The notes beneath the pieces were generated by a model. It saw nothing but the letters and a program-made list of their open reading frames with translations. It searched no databases and was not told where the DNA came from. From contig OZ024882.1 of assembly GCA_964017185.1 (NCBI GenBank), positions 35,636,488 to 35,700,487 on the forward strand: DNA of 64,000 nt, written 5' to 3'. This document shows, piece after piece, positions 55,253-64,000 of this stretch. The DNA comes from Rugalucina vietnamica. Lineage: Eukaryota > Mollusca > Bivalvia > Lucinida > Lucinidae. Position numbers and translations under genes: made by a program. Each line of letters starts with the position of its first letter. The stretch's first letter is position 1.

Positions 55253-55539
55253 ATTTTATGCACAACTCAGTTTGCAAAATTTCATACAAAAATGTCCCCA
55301 AAGTTAGTAAATATTTACATTAAACATGACAATAATATTTCCACCATCCATAGATTTCTATTAAAACAAAAACAACTAAATCGTTTTATCGCCAGAACTA
55401 TTTTTGTATGTACATGTATACACATGGAAATAAGTTGGGGAACACCTGTGAAAATGTGACTACCAACTTTAGACTGTATATTACTTTAAAAACTTACGAA
55501 GATGTCTTTTACAATTGGAACCGCTGCATGGGAAAGCAA

Positions 55540-55552
55540 ATCTGCAAATGCG

Positions 55553-55585
<33 letters not shown>

Positions 55586-55910
55586 CGGTAACCCGACCGA
55601 CCCTGTCAAACACTCCCCGACTCTAATATTTTTTTCCTGTTTTCCGAAAATAAAAACTCGAAAATCGAAAAAAAGATCGTGTTTTTCAAGTACCGGACCG
55701 GCAAAAGAATACCGTAGAATATCACAGTTAGCGTACCGTCGATTATACGATCAATACATGCGCATGTGCAGTACTGATAAAATCTTACTTAACTACTTAC
55801 TGTTGTCGACGTCGTAATCAGGCATTTCTGCCTCTTCCTGACGCATTTTCCTCTCAGCAAAATGGCGGCCTCCAGTGGCAATAGCCAACAAATTCTCAAA
55901 ATTTTGCATT
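55540..55910. other. Poly-A run and unclassified repeat
   Basis: Poly-A (55553-55580) followed by 'gtttccggtaacccgaccga'. A 'ttaccggaaaca' inverse occurs at 57500-57515 next to a T-run, hinting at a further dispersed element with these ends. Confidence 0.35.
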
Positions 55911-56546
55911 TTGCACATTCAGCAAGGACTGTTCACTGGCATGTCTAATCTGAAAATGATAGCAAAGGACAAATGAGTTGAAATGACAATATATTTATTT
56001 TATTTATAACATATACTATATTTGTGAGCAGTAAAATATTGCCAATTGCAGAATCACTATGTACGCTTACAGGCACAAGTTCAGATTCACAATGCAAAGA
56101 TTGAGTGCTTTGATACAGTAATGCATTATCACCTGTACCTTAAGTGTTTGCTGAAGTAACATGTGGAAGCTTCATCCAAATAAAAAATGTTGAATTGAAG
56201 TTTTAACTAAAGTCCGATTCGCATGCGCCAAAAATACACACGTGTAAATATACTCCGGTGTGCAAATTTTACTCTGGGTAAGTAAATGGCGCATGCGAAC
56301 GCAAATACACACTGGAGTATATTTACATATGGGTAAATTTACTCCTGGGTCTGACCAGATGCAAATTTTATTTTTACAAATACACACGTGTAAATTTACT
56401 ATTATGTGCCATGCGAACGCAAAGTAAAATTTACCCATGAGTATTTTTATTTCAAGTCAATAGTCTGCTTTTTGATAACGAATTTTCACATTTTTTGTTC
56501 CTAACTGACAGTTGCTGAAACTGTGGACATTGTTGCTAAATATAGG

Positions 56547-56686
56547 GATCAACCATGGTTTTCAGTGTTCAAACATTCGATGGATCACGAGCAAGGCGTT
56601 TGAACACAAGGCCGCAGGCCGCGTGTTCAAACACCTTCCGAGTGATCCAGCGAATGTTTGAACACTGAAACAAACCATGGTTGATC
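56547..56686. repeat. 140-bp hairpin, TGTTTGAACAC-rich
   Basis: 'gatcaaccatggttttcagt' and 'gttcaaacattcg' mirrored by 'cgaatgtttgaacactgaaa' and 'ccatggttgatc'. The word GTTCAAAC/GTTTGAAC continues to recur to about 56940. Confidence 0.7.
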
Positions 56687-57527
56687 GCTATTCTTGCATT
56701 TTCACTCTAATCCACTTAAAATCGCTTGAAAATAACATTAACAACGTAAAAACGCACCAAAAACCGCGGAGCTTCTTCAACGTCGGCCATTTTGTTTCTA
56801 TGAAATATATGACGTCACGTCACTTTGACCAATGACGTCGGCCAAAACCCATGTTCAAACGGCACGTGAATTTCATGATTTGAACATGGGTTTTGCGGTT
56901 TGAACACGGCTTTCGACCAATCGAAAACGGCTTCAAACAGCTATGCGCATAGATATCTATGCAAGAATAAGAGTTTATTGCCATTCATAACATTTTAGAT
57001 CATATATGGAGTGTAAACAGCCACACTATTTCTTCATCATTCTTGGTTAGGATTCTTGGGGCATTTTAACAGTAATTCCTTGTAAAAGGATGAAAAAAGG
57101 GAACTGTATAACTGCTAAGGTTATGCCTGACCATTACATGATTCCCCTCTACTGCCAAAGTCTACATGAACACCTTGAAGCAGCCTCTTCTTGTTTTGCA
57201 AATACAGAAAACTTAAATGAACAGGTTTTAATCCAGAAATGATAAATTTACCTACAAAAATACTCCTGGCGATAAAACCCATGCGAACGCAATTTAAATT
57301 TACTCTCAGGTTGATTTGCACACCGGAGTATAAATACACACGGGAGTATATTTACACGCGTGTATTTTTTGCGCATGCGAATTGTACTTAAGAAGCTGTG
57401 CATGTGCACTGGAGGAGAAAACAGTATATCTATGTTCAGGTATTTTACATGGTAAGGCTTCCCTTAAAAAAATCCCTACCTATCGACCCATTTTTTCTGG
57501 CATGTTACCGGAAACATTCTTTTTTTT

Positions 57528-57717
57528 TTGCCTCAGCTGTGCAGTAATTGCACAGCTGATCAGGGCCTTTGTTTTCGCTACACGGATAGCGCAATCCTTC
57601 CACTTCTAAAGTCCAAAGTTTCAAGCTTCTAGCCATCCCCTGTGCATGTACAGGCCGGTTTGTGTCGTACCTGGTCGGAAACCCAAATTGTTTGTTTTCT
57701 CATGCGAAGGTTCATTT
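57528..57717. mobile_element. F1 element, left end missing
   Basis: Covers 'tcagctgtgcagtaattgca' through 'gttttctcatgcgaaggttc'; the first terminus is replaced by a T-run. Confidence 0.7.
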
Positions 57718-58487
57718 GTCAGTTTTATTCCTGTTAAAATGCCCCAAGATGAAGTATTACTGTAAATGCACTCCATATGATCTAAATGTGTTGAATGACA
57801 ATAAAGTCTTATTTAGCAACAATTTCTAGTTTCAGCAATTGTTATACAATCAGTTAAAAGGTGAAAATTCATTATCTAAAACAAATATTGAGTAAAAATA
57901 AAAAAAACTCAATGGGTTTCTTTTGCGTTCGCATGGTAACATCAACACGAATTTAAAAATTAAATATGCATCTGGTCAGATCTAGGAGTTAATTTACTCA
58001 TCGGCAAATTCACTACGGTGTGTATTTGCGTTCGCATGCAGTTTTTGCTTACCCCGAGAAAAATTTACACGCATGAGAGAATTTACACGCGTGTATTTTT
58101 GCGTATGCGAATTGGACTATAGTCTCAAACTGTCTGAAGCGTCGAACAATATAGTAATCTGTCGTGGACCGGAACACATTTCAGACAAATTGTCTTTACT
58201 TGCCTGTGGGGTACGGGAGGACTTCTTCCTCGCAGCCTCCGTCATCAAGAGAAACCGCTCAACAAACTCAGTATTGTTGCTGACAGGCCGAAAAACATCA
58301 GGACTCAGCCATCCACATTAACAACAATCAGATTATTTTACAAGCGAGCCAAAGTTGTTAAACTTTAGTTCAGCCTCAACCGCGTGTTACATAAATCCTA
58401 GTTAATGCCCATGACTGATAAAACAAGCATATTCAATCAGGGAATTTGTCCCCGCCTTGATTCTTCTGTAAAGGTTTAAAGGAATCA

Positions 58488-58730
58488 ACATAAAATTACG
58501 ATGTGGGTTCGCGCCTCGCACGGGGCACGAATTCATATGTGAGACAAGCCATGTTCTGCTTGCGGGTGTGTAAGGTGGTTTTTCCCCGGGTACTCCGGTT
58601 TTCGCCCCACCTACCGATTGATTCGTCTCGATATGAGTGAAAAAGCTTGAAAGGGACGTAAAACTGAATCCAAAAAAAAAAAAAAAACAAGAAAAAAAAA
58701 AACAAAAAAAAAAAAAAAACATAAAATTAC
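58488..58730 (+). mobile_element. S1 SINE, 5'-truncated, 12-bp TSD
   Basis: ACATAAAATTAC flanks it (58488-58499 and 58719-58730). The body starts at the B box ('gatgtgggttcgcgcctc') and contains 'cggttttcgccccacctacc'. It ends 'cttgaaagggacgtaaaact', then an interrupted poly-A of about 45 bp. A clear target-primed insertion. Confidence 0.88.
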
Positions 58731-58939
58731 AGGAGTTGCGAGCACAAGGTACCCACTAAACCTTCAATTTATTAGTGTAAATACCCGAAGTTCGAATTGC
58801 GAAAAAAATATAGTCCGATTTCACGCAGTGAGCCGTAAATGTACTTTTAAGGTTTAGTCCATTTATTATCTAAGGTAAATCATCTTCCTTGTAATTTCTT
58901 TATAATGTATTATAATAGCACTTTTCCATTACAAGTCTA

Positions 58940-59008
58940 CATGGCCGTGATCGTTCGGCTCCTGCCTAGGAACCCGAATGTTGCAGGTTCGAATCCCAGC
59001 GTTGCCTC
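58940..59008 (+). other. tRNA-like sequence (SINE head or tRNA relic)
   Basis: 'tggccgtgatcgttcggctc' resembles an A-box region and 'gcaggttcgaatcccagcg' a B box about 45 bp later. A T-rich run follows. A complete cloverleaf could not be drawn, so it is not called a tRNA gene. Confidence 0.35.
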
Positions 59009-59105
59009 TTATTTATTTATTTTTTTTTATTATAAATTAGTTCTGTATATTATTATTTTATAAATTATACAACTCACAACAAGGCCCATTAATTTTATTG
59101 CCAGG

Positions 59106-59315
59106 CTAAACCTTCACTTTACTAGTAGAAACAGAAACATGGCCAACGAAACGAGGCATGTAGTCTATATCAGCAGCCGAGGGTTGAACTGCGTGCGTCA
59201 CGTCCTTGGTATTGATCGGCAGTACTGGCAAATCGACATTGCCGTCGACAGGAGCCAGTTGTCCTTTACCTAAGAAAGACCGACTCCGAGGCCGAATCCA
59301 GTGATTCAGCCACTG
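59106..59315 (-). CDS. Possible isolated terminal exon, unknown protein
   Basis: On the minus strand an acceptor-like 'ccctttgcag' precedes WLNHWIRPRSRSFLGKGQLA, and the frame stays open for about 70 codons to a stop after SVSTSKVKV. GC content is clearly higher than the surroundings. No domain is recognised. It would lie within the SRCR intron on the opposite strand, so it could be a nested gene's last exon, a processed fragment or chance. Confidence 0.25.
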   Translation of the reverse strand, partial: QWLNHWIRPRSRSFLGKGQLAPVDGNVDLPVLPINTKDVTHAVQPSAADIDYMPRFVGHVSVSTSKVKV

Positions 59316-59727
59316 CAAAGGGCCACTTAGTTTCGCTGATTTGTATCTTAAGTTTAAAGTTTAAAGTTTATTCAAAAAACATGAAAGCCCCAGAGGAGCA
59401 TAATACAATGAAAGTAACTATGAAGAATAGAAACAAAATTAACAAAGTTATCAAAGTAATATATGATCATATATGTACATGTACCTCTGGCTCAAGCTGC
59501 ATGATAGGGCCATAGTTAATACATGTATGCATATTAAACGTCCAAAATGTAACGCCCATTCTAACGAAATAAAATTAATAAAATATTGTAAGATGAATAA
59601 AATATAAAAAATTAAATAAATAAAGCAATTTTAATATAATCCAAAATAAAATAATTTTTAATAAACATCGAAAGCAAAAATGTGTTTAAAAGAATGGCTT
59701 TCTTCGACCAAAAAGAAAATTTAGATA

Positions 59728-59797
59728 AATGGGATTCGAAACCGGGAACTTCGTCTTTGTAATCCAGTATCACCATGATCCACTACGCCACTGCTGC
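59728..59797 (-). other. tRNA-like sequence, minus strand
   Basis: Read on the minus strand: 'gcagcagtggcgtagtggat' (A box) and 'cccggtttcgaatccc' (B-box-like) about 40 bp apart. The T-arm has an extra base, so a functional tRNA is unlikely. Confidence 0.35.
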
Positions 59798-60124
59798 ATA
59801 TATCTGATGGCAGATTAATAGATCTTTTATCGATACGCTGTTACCAAGGTAGGTAACTACTTTCGTAAAACCGAACTTTTAACGCGCTTTACCGATTACA
59901 GTGGACTCGTCCTGGAGGTCATTGCTCAGGGGTCAAAATCGGACTATAATAGAAATTAATCTGATGATTTTTTTCAAACCACATGCACATCTTCAGCATA
60001 TACTCAAGATATCTGTAAAGTTTCAAAAGATATTGATTAAAATAAAGTCATTGTAGTACTCGTGTCATTTTTCATGCTGTATTCGCGAATGAAATACCTT
60101 GTTTTGTAGATCGACTGATTGGTT

Positions 60125-60360
60125 GATTTGTGGCTTAGCATCCCAGTCAACAGCTATGGTCATATCAGGACGTTGCCTTAATTTTCTTGTAGGACTTTTA
60201 CCCAACATTACGATGTCATAACACCCGAAATGCGCTTGTCAATATAACCATGCAAGTAAACACCAGGGCTTATATGAAAGGATGGTTTGACTGTAACCAC
60301 TTTTCGTGGGCACGCTCAGACATTCTGAGCGGTTAATCAGTAAATGAATAAGCTTTGCAT
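60125..60360 (-). repeat. F4 repeat, minus strand
   Basis: 'cccagtcaacagctatggtc', 'ggacttttacccaacatta', 'tcgtgggcacgctcagac' and 'gagcggttaatcagtaa' are in reverse F4 order. It is near full length with the 5' end degraded. 59798-60124 shows nothing. Confidence 0.65.
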
Positions 60361-60639
60361 GTAGGCTCAAGCAGCCTTACGGGTAGTTTGTTTTGTATTG
60401 CACGATCCTTTGCGTATAGTATAAGCCAGCGCAAACCGCATTGTGTTACCATATTCCATGCGAGACCGTCATAGAGCACGGCAAGAAATCAGTAATGCCC
60501 GTTTACAACAACCGTGAAAGCAATAAGTGTTCTATCAACGAGACAGCAGATTGTACGGACTGCATACGGATTGACGTCCCATCCTTGATGTTAGGACGGC
60601 TCGTTTTTAACCTGAACACATTGTCTTTATGAAAAATAC

Positions 60640-60890
60640 CTATGCAAAAGTCCGGACTGACCTTTGGAAAAGGTCCGAATTGACCAATGAGAAAGGTCCG
60701 AATTGGCCAATGGAAAAGATCCTAATTGACCAATGGAAAAGGTCAGAATTGACCAAAGAATTTTTCTTTTTGCGATCCGAATTGACCAGTGAGCGAAGTC
60801 CGAATTCTCCAGTGGTCGAGATCCGAATTGACTAGGGGCAAACTTTTTAGGTTCCGAATTGACTAGAGGCGAATTAGCCAAGGCCCGAAT
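60640..60890 (+). repeat. Minisatellite, GGTCCGAATTGACCAATG unit
   Basis: About nine imperfect units of roughly 25-28 bp with a GAATTGAC core and GGAAAA or GAGAAA spacer. It resembles the word-type foldbacks, but no inverted half was found. Confidence 0.7.
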
Positions 60891-60929
60891 CGTCCATAAT
60901 ACAATAAAGAGTCGGCCACAGCCTGTGGC

Positions 60930-61140
60930 AAAACTGTCCTTCGTGAAATGGGCAAATGGACAAAAGATTAATGCTTGTAAAACAAATTGGCTGTCCATCC
61001 CCCGGAGCTATATATAAGTCAAAGTCAAAATACATGAAACCTTCATGGCAAGTGGGAACAAAAGTGCATATAAAACTTCAAGCTCATATGACCAAGATGG
61101 CCGCTGTGCCATATGAGCTAACAAGTTGGCTTCCTTCAAA
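60930..61140 (+). repeat. Repeat D copy
   Basis: 'gaaatgggcaaatggac' and 'catatgaccaagatggccgc' match 3035-3055 and 2800-2818. Confidence 0.5.
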
Positions 61141-61234
61141 AAAGGAATCCAATGCGTAGGGCTGGCAAAAATTTGAAGTTGCCCAAAGGCAATAATTTTA
61201 CCTGATAGCTAATAAGAAGCCAATATATTCAGGG

Positions 61235-61740
61235 CCGGATCCAGGATCCAGAGGGTCTGTCAACGGGGGGGGGGGGGGACACCCACCACCCAAGATTTTT
61301 TTTTTTTTCTTCTTAAAAGTACGAGCGAGCCATGCGAGCGAGAAAATTTTGCGAGGAAAGAAATAGTTTTCATCCTTTCAGATGCATTTTTAGAGATAAT
61401 TTTACAAAATAACACCTGCTAATTGAGTCACTTAAAACTGGCCGAGATTTGTGTCAAAAGGACACAGATGTATCTGCTTGACTTTCATTGAAGAGGGAGA
61501 AAATTTTGCGAAATTGTGTTTCATGCATCTAGAGGCCATTTCAGAGACAATTTTAGAAAGCAAAACTGGCACATTTCATGAAACTTTGGGGTTTAATAAC
61601 TTTGGAAAGAGCACAGATTTATTACTTTGTGGATTGTTGAACGAGCGAGCCATGCGAGCGAAGAAAATTTTGTGAAAAATAAAAGGTTCATGCTTTCAGA
61701 GGGCATTCATTCTAGAGAGAATTTTACAAAATAAACCCTG
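61235..61740 (+). repeat. G-run and three units of a 150-bp tandem repeat
   Basis: A GCGGAT-MITE-like left end ('ggccggatccaggatcc') leads to a G-run (61265-61279) and a T-run. From 61321, 61492 and 61639, units share 'agaaaattttgcga', 'catgctttcagagg'-type and 'gacaattttacaaaa'-type blocks, with ACGAGCGAGCCATGCGAGCG opening the first and third. Confidence 0.55.
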
Positions 61741-61795
61741 TTTTAAGTTCAGAAAACATGTAAATGCAACAAACTCATTATCTGCATATATTTCT

Positions 61796-62510
61796 AATAA
61801 ACCCATATTTTATGTGAATTGGACTTTTCTGCTTATAAGCCAACAGGTGTGCTCCCTTGTCGTTGAACGACTGATAAACCCAATTTTCATATGAATTGGA
61901 CTTTTCTGCTTTTAAGACTGTGTGCCCCCTTGTCCTTTAATTATAATATTTAACCCAATTTTATATGAATTGGACTTTTCTGCTTTTAGGCATGTGTGCC
62001 CCCTTGTACTTTAATAACAACGACCCCATTTTTATATCGAATTGGACATTTCTGCTTATAAGCCTACAGGCGTGTCCCTTGTCCTTTAATAAAAATAAAC
62101 CCAAGTTTTATATCGAATTGAACTTTTCTGCTTATAAGCCTGTGTTCCCCCTTGTCCTTTAATAATGATAAACCCAAGTTTTATATCGAATTTGACTTTT
62201 CTGCTTATATAAGCCTGTGTGCCCCCTTGTCCTTTAATAACAATAAACCCAATTTTTATATGAATTGGACGTTTCTGCTTTTAAGCCTGTGTGCCCCCTA
62301 GTCCTTTAATAATAATAATAATTTGCCCAAGTTTTATATCGAATTGGAATTTTCTGCTTAGAAGCATGTGTGCCCCCTTGTCCTTGAATAATAATAAACC
62401 CAATTTTATATGAATTACTTTTCTGCTTGTAAGCATGTGTGCCCCCTTATTGTTTGATAATTATAACGATAAACCCAATTTTTACATGAATTGGACTTTT
62501 CTGTATTGTG
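61796..62510 (+). repeat. 75-80-bp minisatellite, about ten units
   Basis: Unit: 'aataaacccaattttatatg', 'aattggacttttctgctta', 'taagcctgtgtgccccctt', 'gtcctttaataat'. Unit length varies by a few bases, so no frame is maintained. Bases 62511-63037 hold nothing further. Confidence 0.85.
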
Positions 62511-63037
62511 TCCAAAATTATGAGTACGCGGCAGTGTACATGTAGATAGGATGCTAACATTTTGACCTGATGAAAAATGTGTGCCCACATCCATTCAGAC
62601 GGATTCATCAATAATCATGATCACCTAGTATTTTATAGATGTGACTTGAGCAGAGATCTGAATTAAGTGGAAGCTAACCTGATCAAAGGTGTGAATATCT
62701 GTTTTCATAACAGACTTACACCCATTAAACTCACCATGTCCCCCAAACATTGTTAATACATGTACTTCTTTTCTAAGTTCTTGATTGCCTTCCAATATTC
62801 TTTCGAAACTATGAAAAGAATCATATAGATGTGTTCCCATATCTTGGGTAAGATCTTCATCGGTGAAAGGTTAACAATTGAAGTGTGATAAGTCCTTCAC
62901 ATATAGATCTAGGCAGGTACAAGTCAATTGTTTCGTATTCTCTTGCTAATAAGCAAGTACCTCAGAACCCGTCTAATTGAAAGCGTCCAGCGATAAAAGC
63001 GTCTTTAGACATGGAAGAGCAATTAAATCCATAGGAA

Positions 63038-63284
63038 AGATTCCAAATTTTTTACGTCCCTTTCAAGATTATTTCAGCTCACATGAGACGGGCCAATCAG
63101 TAGGTGGGCGAAAACGGGAGAATCCCGAGAAACCACCTGGCACACCCGCAAGCAGAACTTGGCTTGTCTCACATGTGTCCATAGCGGGGCTCGAACCCAC
63201 ACCAGACACAGCGGTGAGATGATCGAGTGATAAAGAAGCAGCGCTCTTAACCGCTCGGCCACGGGGGCCGCAGATTCCAATTTG
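63038..63284 (-). mobile_element. S1 SINE, full length, 13-bp TSD
   Basis: Flanked by AGATTCCAAATTT (63038) and AGATTCCAATTTG (63272). Minus-strand head GCGGCCCCCGTGGCCGAGCG with GGTTAAGAGCGC (A box) and GGTTCGAGCCCCG (B box); it ends 'cttgaaagggacgtaaa'. The tRNA-like half is the best preserved in the window. Confidence 0.88.
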
Positions 63285-63745
63285 GTACATTTATTTACCT
63301 GCGTAGGGCCTGACCCTATGATGACCTTTACTTGAAGCAAAGTTAGTCATTTGCGCGGAAAAATCGTAAATGTTGAATCATGTGGAAAACTTACAGGCAA
63401 TAGGCAAAAAGACAAAATATTTGTTAATGAAAAAAAAGACCTGAGGATTGCATGCCTCAGTCCCGGGGCTGTATACATGGATTACACATGTATGACCATA
63501 ATTGTCTAATATCTTGTGATACTACCTAGCTTATTGAGACGGGGCAACGAAGTGTATTTAAATTTAAAGATTTAAGGTCACATGACCAATAACTTACCTC
63601 GTTTTACAGGCTTCACTCATTCAAAGATTTATTGCCTTAATTGAAGAACGTTTGCAGAATTAATCTGAATATGCATTTGTATTTTCATTTGTTTTAAAAC
63701 CTGACAAGCCTTCCGTTTGAAAAGAGAACGTTATTTTATTTTTAG

Positions 63746-63899
63746 ATGCGATCAACGTCCGTTTAGTTAACGGTACATCCGCTTACGATGGTCGACTTGA
63801 AGTTCAGTGGGATGCGTCAACCGCATGGGGCGAAGTTTGTATTAAAAACTTCCACGTAAATGATGCTACCGTTGTTTGCACGCAGTTGGGATTTTCCAA
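63746..63899 (+). CDS. SRCR-domain gene, first half of an SRCR domain (partial)
   Basis: After a TTTTTAG acceptor, the phase-1 frame reads DAINVRLVNGTSAYDGRLEV, then QWDASTAWGEVCIKNFHVND and ATVVCTQLGFS, and meets the donor AA|GTAAGT at 63899/63900. This is the N-terminal half of a scavenger receptor cysteine-rich domain (VRLV-G, GR-EV, WG-VC, ATVVC-QLGF), with the first two conserved cysteines. The remaining cysteines lie beyond the window. The family WGTVCDD is here WGEVCIK. Start position is good to one base. The gene continues right; its size and whether it is membrane-anchored cannot be told. Confidence 0.85.
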
Positions 63900-63947
63900 G
63901 TAAGTATCGCTATTGTTGAAAATAAAAATAAAAAAGGAATTTTATTT

Positions 63948-64000
63948 GAGCCTTCCTATGAGAAAGCCAACAATTTCGGTTTTCAACCAGGTCTGACACA
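63948..64000. mobile_element. F1 element cut by the window edge
   Basis: 'gagccttcctatgagaaagc' and 'caaccaggtctgacaca'; only the first end is visible, in the SRCR intron 2. Confidence 0.65.

Larger units (their letters stand above)
56207..58122. mobile_element. 1.9-kb foldback built from AATTTACTC/TACACACGTG words
   Basis: Tips AGTCCGATTCGCATGCGC (56211) and GCGTATGCGAATTGGACT (to 58119). The arms (56211-56450; 57905-58120) are reiterations of ACACACGTGTAAAT, GGAGTATATTTAC, GCGAACGCAAA. An additional inverted segment at 57280-57390 ends in its own 'gcgcatgcgaattgtact', so one element may lie inside another. Interior insertions: a hairpin (56547-56686) and an F1 copy (57528-57717). Confidence 0.65.
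55015..63745 (+). other. Intron 1 of the SRCR gene, 8.7 kb
   Basis: Bounded by GTAAGG and a TTTTTAG acceptor, both consensus, with phase 1 on each side. It is filled with an F1 copy, a large word-type foldback, two S1 SINEs, minisatellites and repeat D. No further SRCR-like exon was spotted inside it. Confidence 0.6.

Noticed and set aside
63220-63271. tRNA-Ser/Leu gene on the minus strand
   Set aside because: A and B boxes are present but the sequence continues into the S1 SINE body, has a target duplication, and similar heads occur at 51.9 kb.

Overview
This is 64 kb of AT-rich, gene-poor eukaryotic nuclear DNA. The likely source is a marine invertebrate, most probably a bivalve mollusc; that is an inference from the spliced SRCR gene, the tRNA-derived SINEs, the LINE, mariner and Penelope relics, and the very dense small inverted-repeat elements. 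There are no operons, ribosome binding sites, CRISPR arrays or rRNA genes. Nearly all the sequence is transposon-derived. Genes: only two protein-coding loci are well supported. One is an intronless minus-strand type II membrane sulfotransferase of the heparan-sulfate/3-O-sulfotransferase-like group (10778-12049). The other is the 5' part of a plus-strand secreted or membrane SRCR-domain gene. Its signal-peptide exon (54942-55014) and first SRCR exon (63746-63899) are joined in matching phase across an 8.7-kb repeat-filled intron, and it runs off the right edge. A TATA box followed by a splice donor at 45478-45547 could be its promoter and untranslated first exon. A minus-strand stretch at 59106-59315 may be an isolated exon. 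Broken mobile genes are a 5'-truncated non-LTR retrotransposon with an intact reverse transcriptase core (18456-20510), a decayed mariner transposase (about 14.26-14.96 kb) and a frameshifted GIY-YIG endonuclease piece of a Penelope-like element (37936-38330). Layout: 0.9-2.1 kb is a piggyBac-like TTAA-flanked non-autonomous element. 2.1-7.5 kb holds mixed SINE and inverted-repeat elements, including a 580-bp foldback. 7675-10244 is a 2.57-kb insertion with an 8-bp target duplication that splits a dispersed repeat; the uninterrupted form is at 53.1-53.35 kb. 10.8-12.05 kb is the sulfotransferase. 12.3-17.8 kb holds nested inverted-repeat elements, a mariner relic and a SINE with a 14-bp target duplication. 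17923-22552 is a 4.6-kb element with terminal inverted repeats of about 0.22 kb, into which the LINE has inserted. 27817-45425 dominates the window: a 17.6-kb inverted repeat whose arms are arrays of about 30 and about 39 copies of a 174-bp satellite monomer, in opposite orientation, around a 5-kb spacer packed with other foldbacks. 45.4-64 kb is repeat-rich DNA carrying the SRCR gene. Two short inverted-repeat families (called here F1, 16 copies, and F2, 9 copies) are scattered throughout. So are a tRNA-derived SINE with a Ser/Leu-like head (S1), a second tRNA-SINE (S2) and a SINE-like repeat (F4). The most unusual signals are the giant satellite-armed foldback and a recurring class of foldbacks whose arms are built by reiterating 8-12-nt words.
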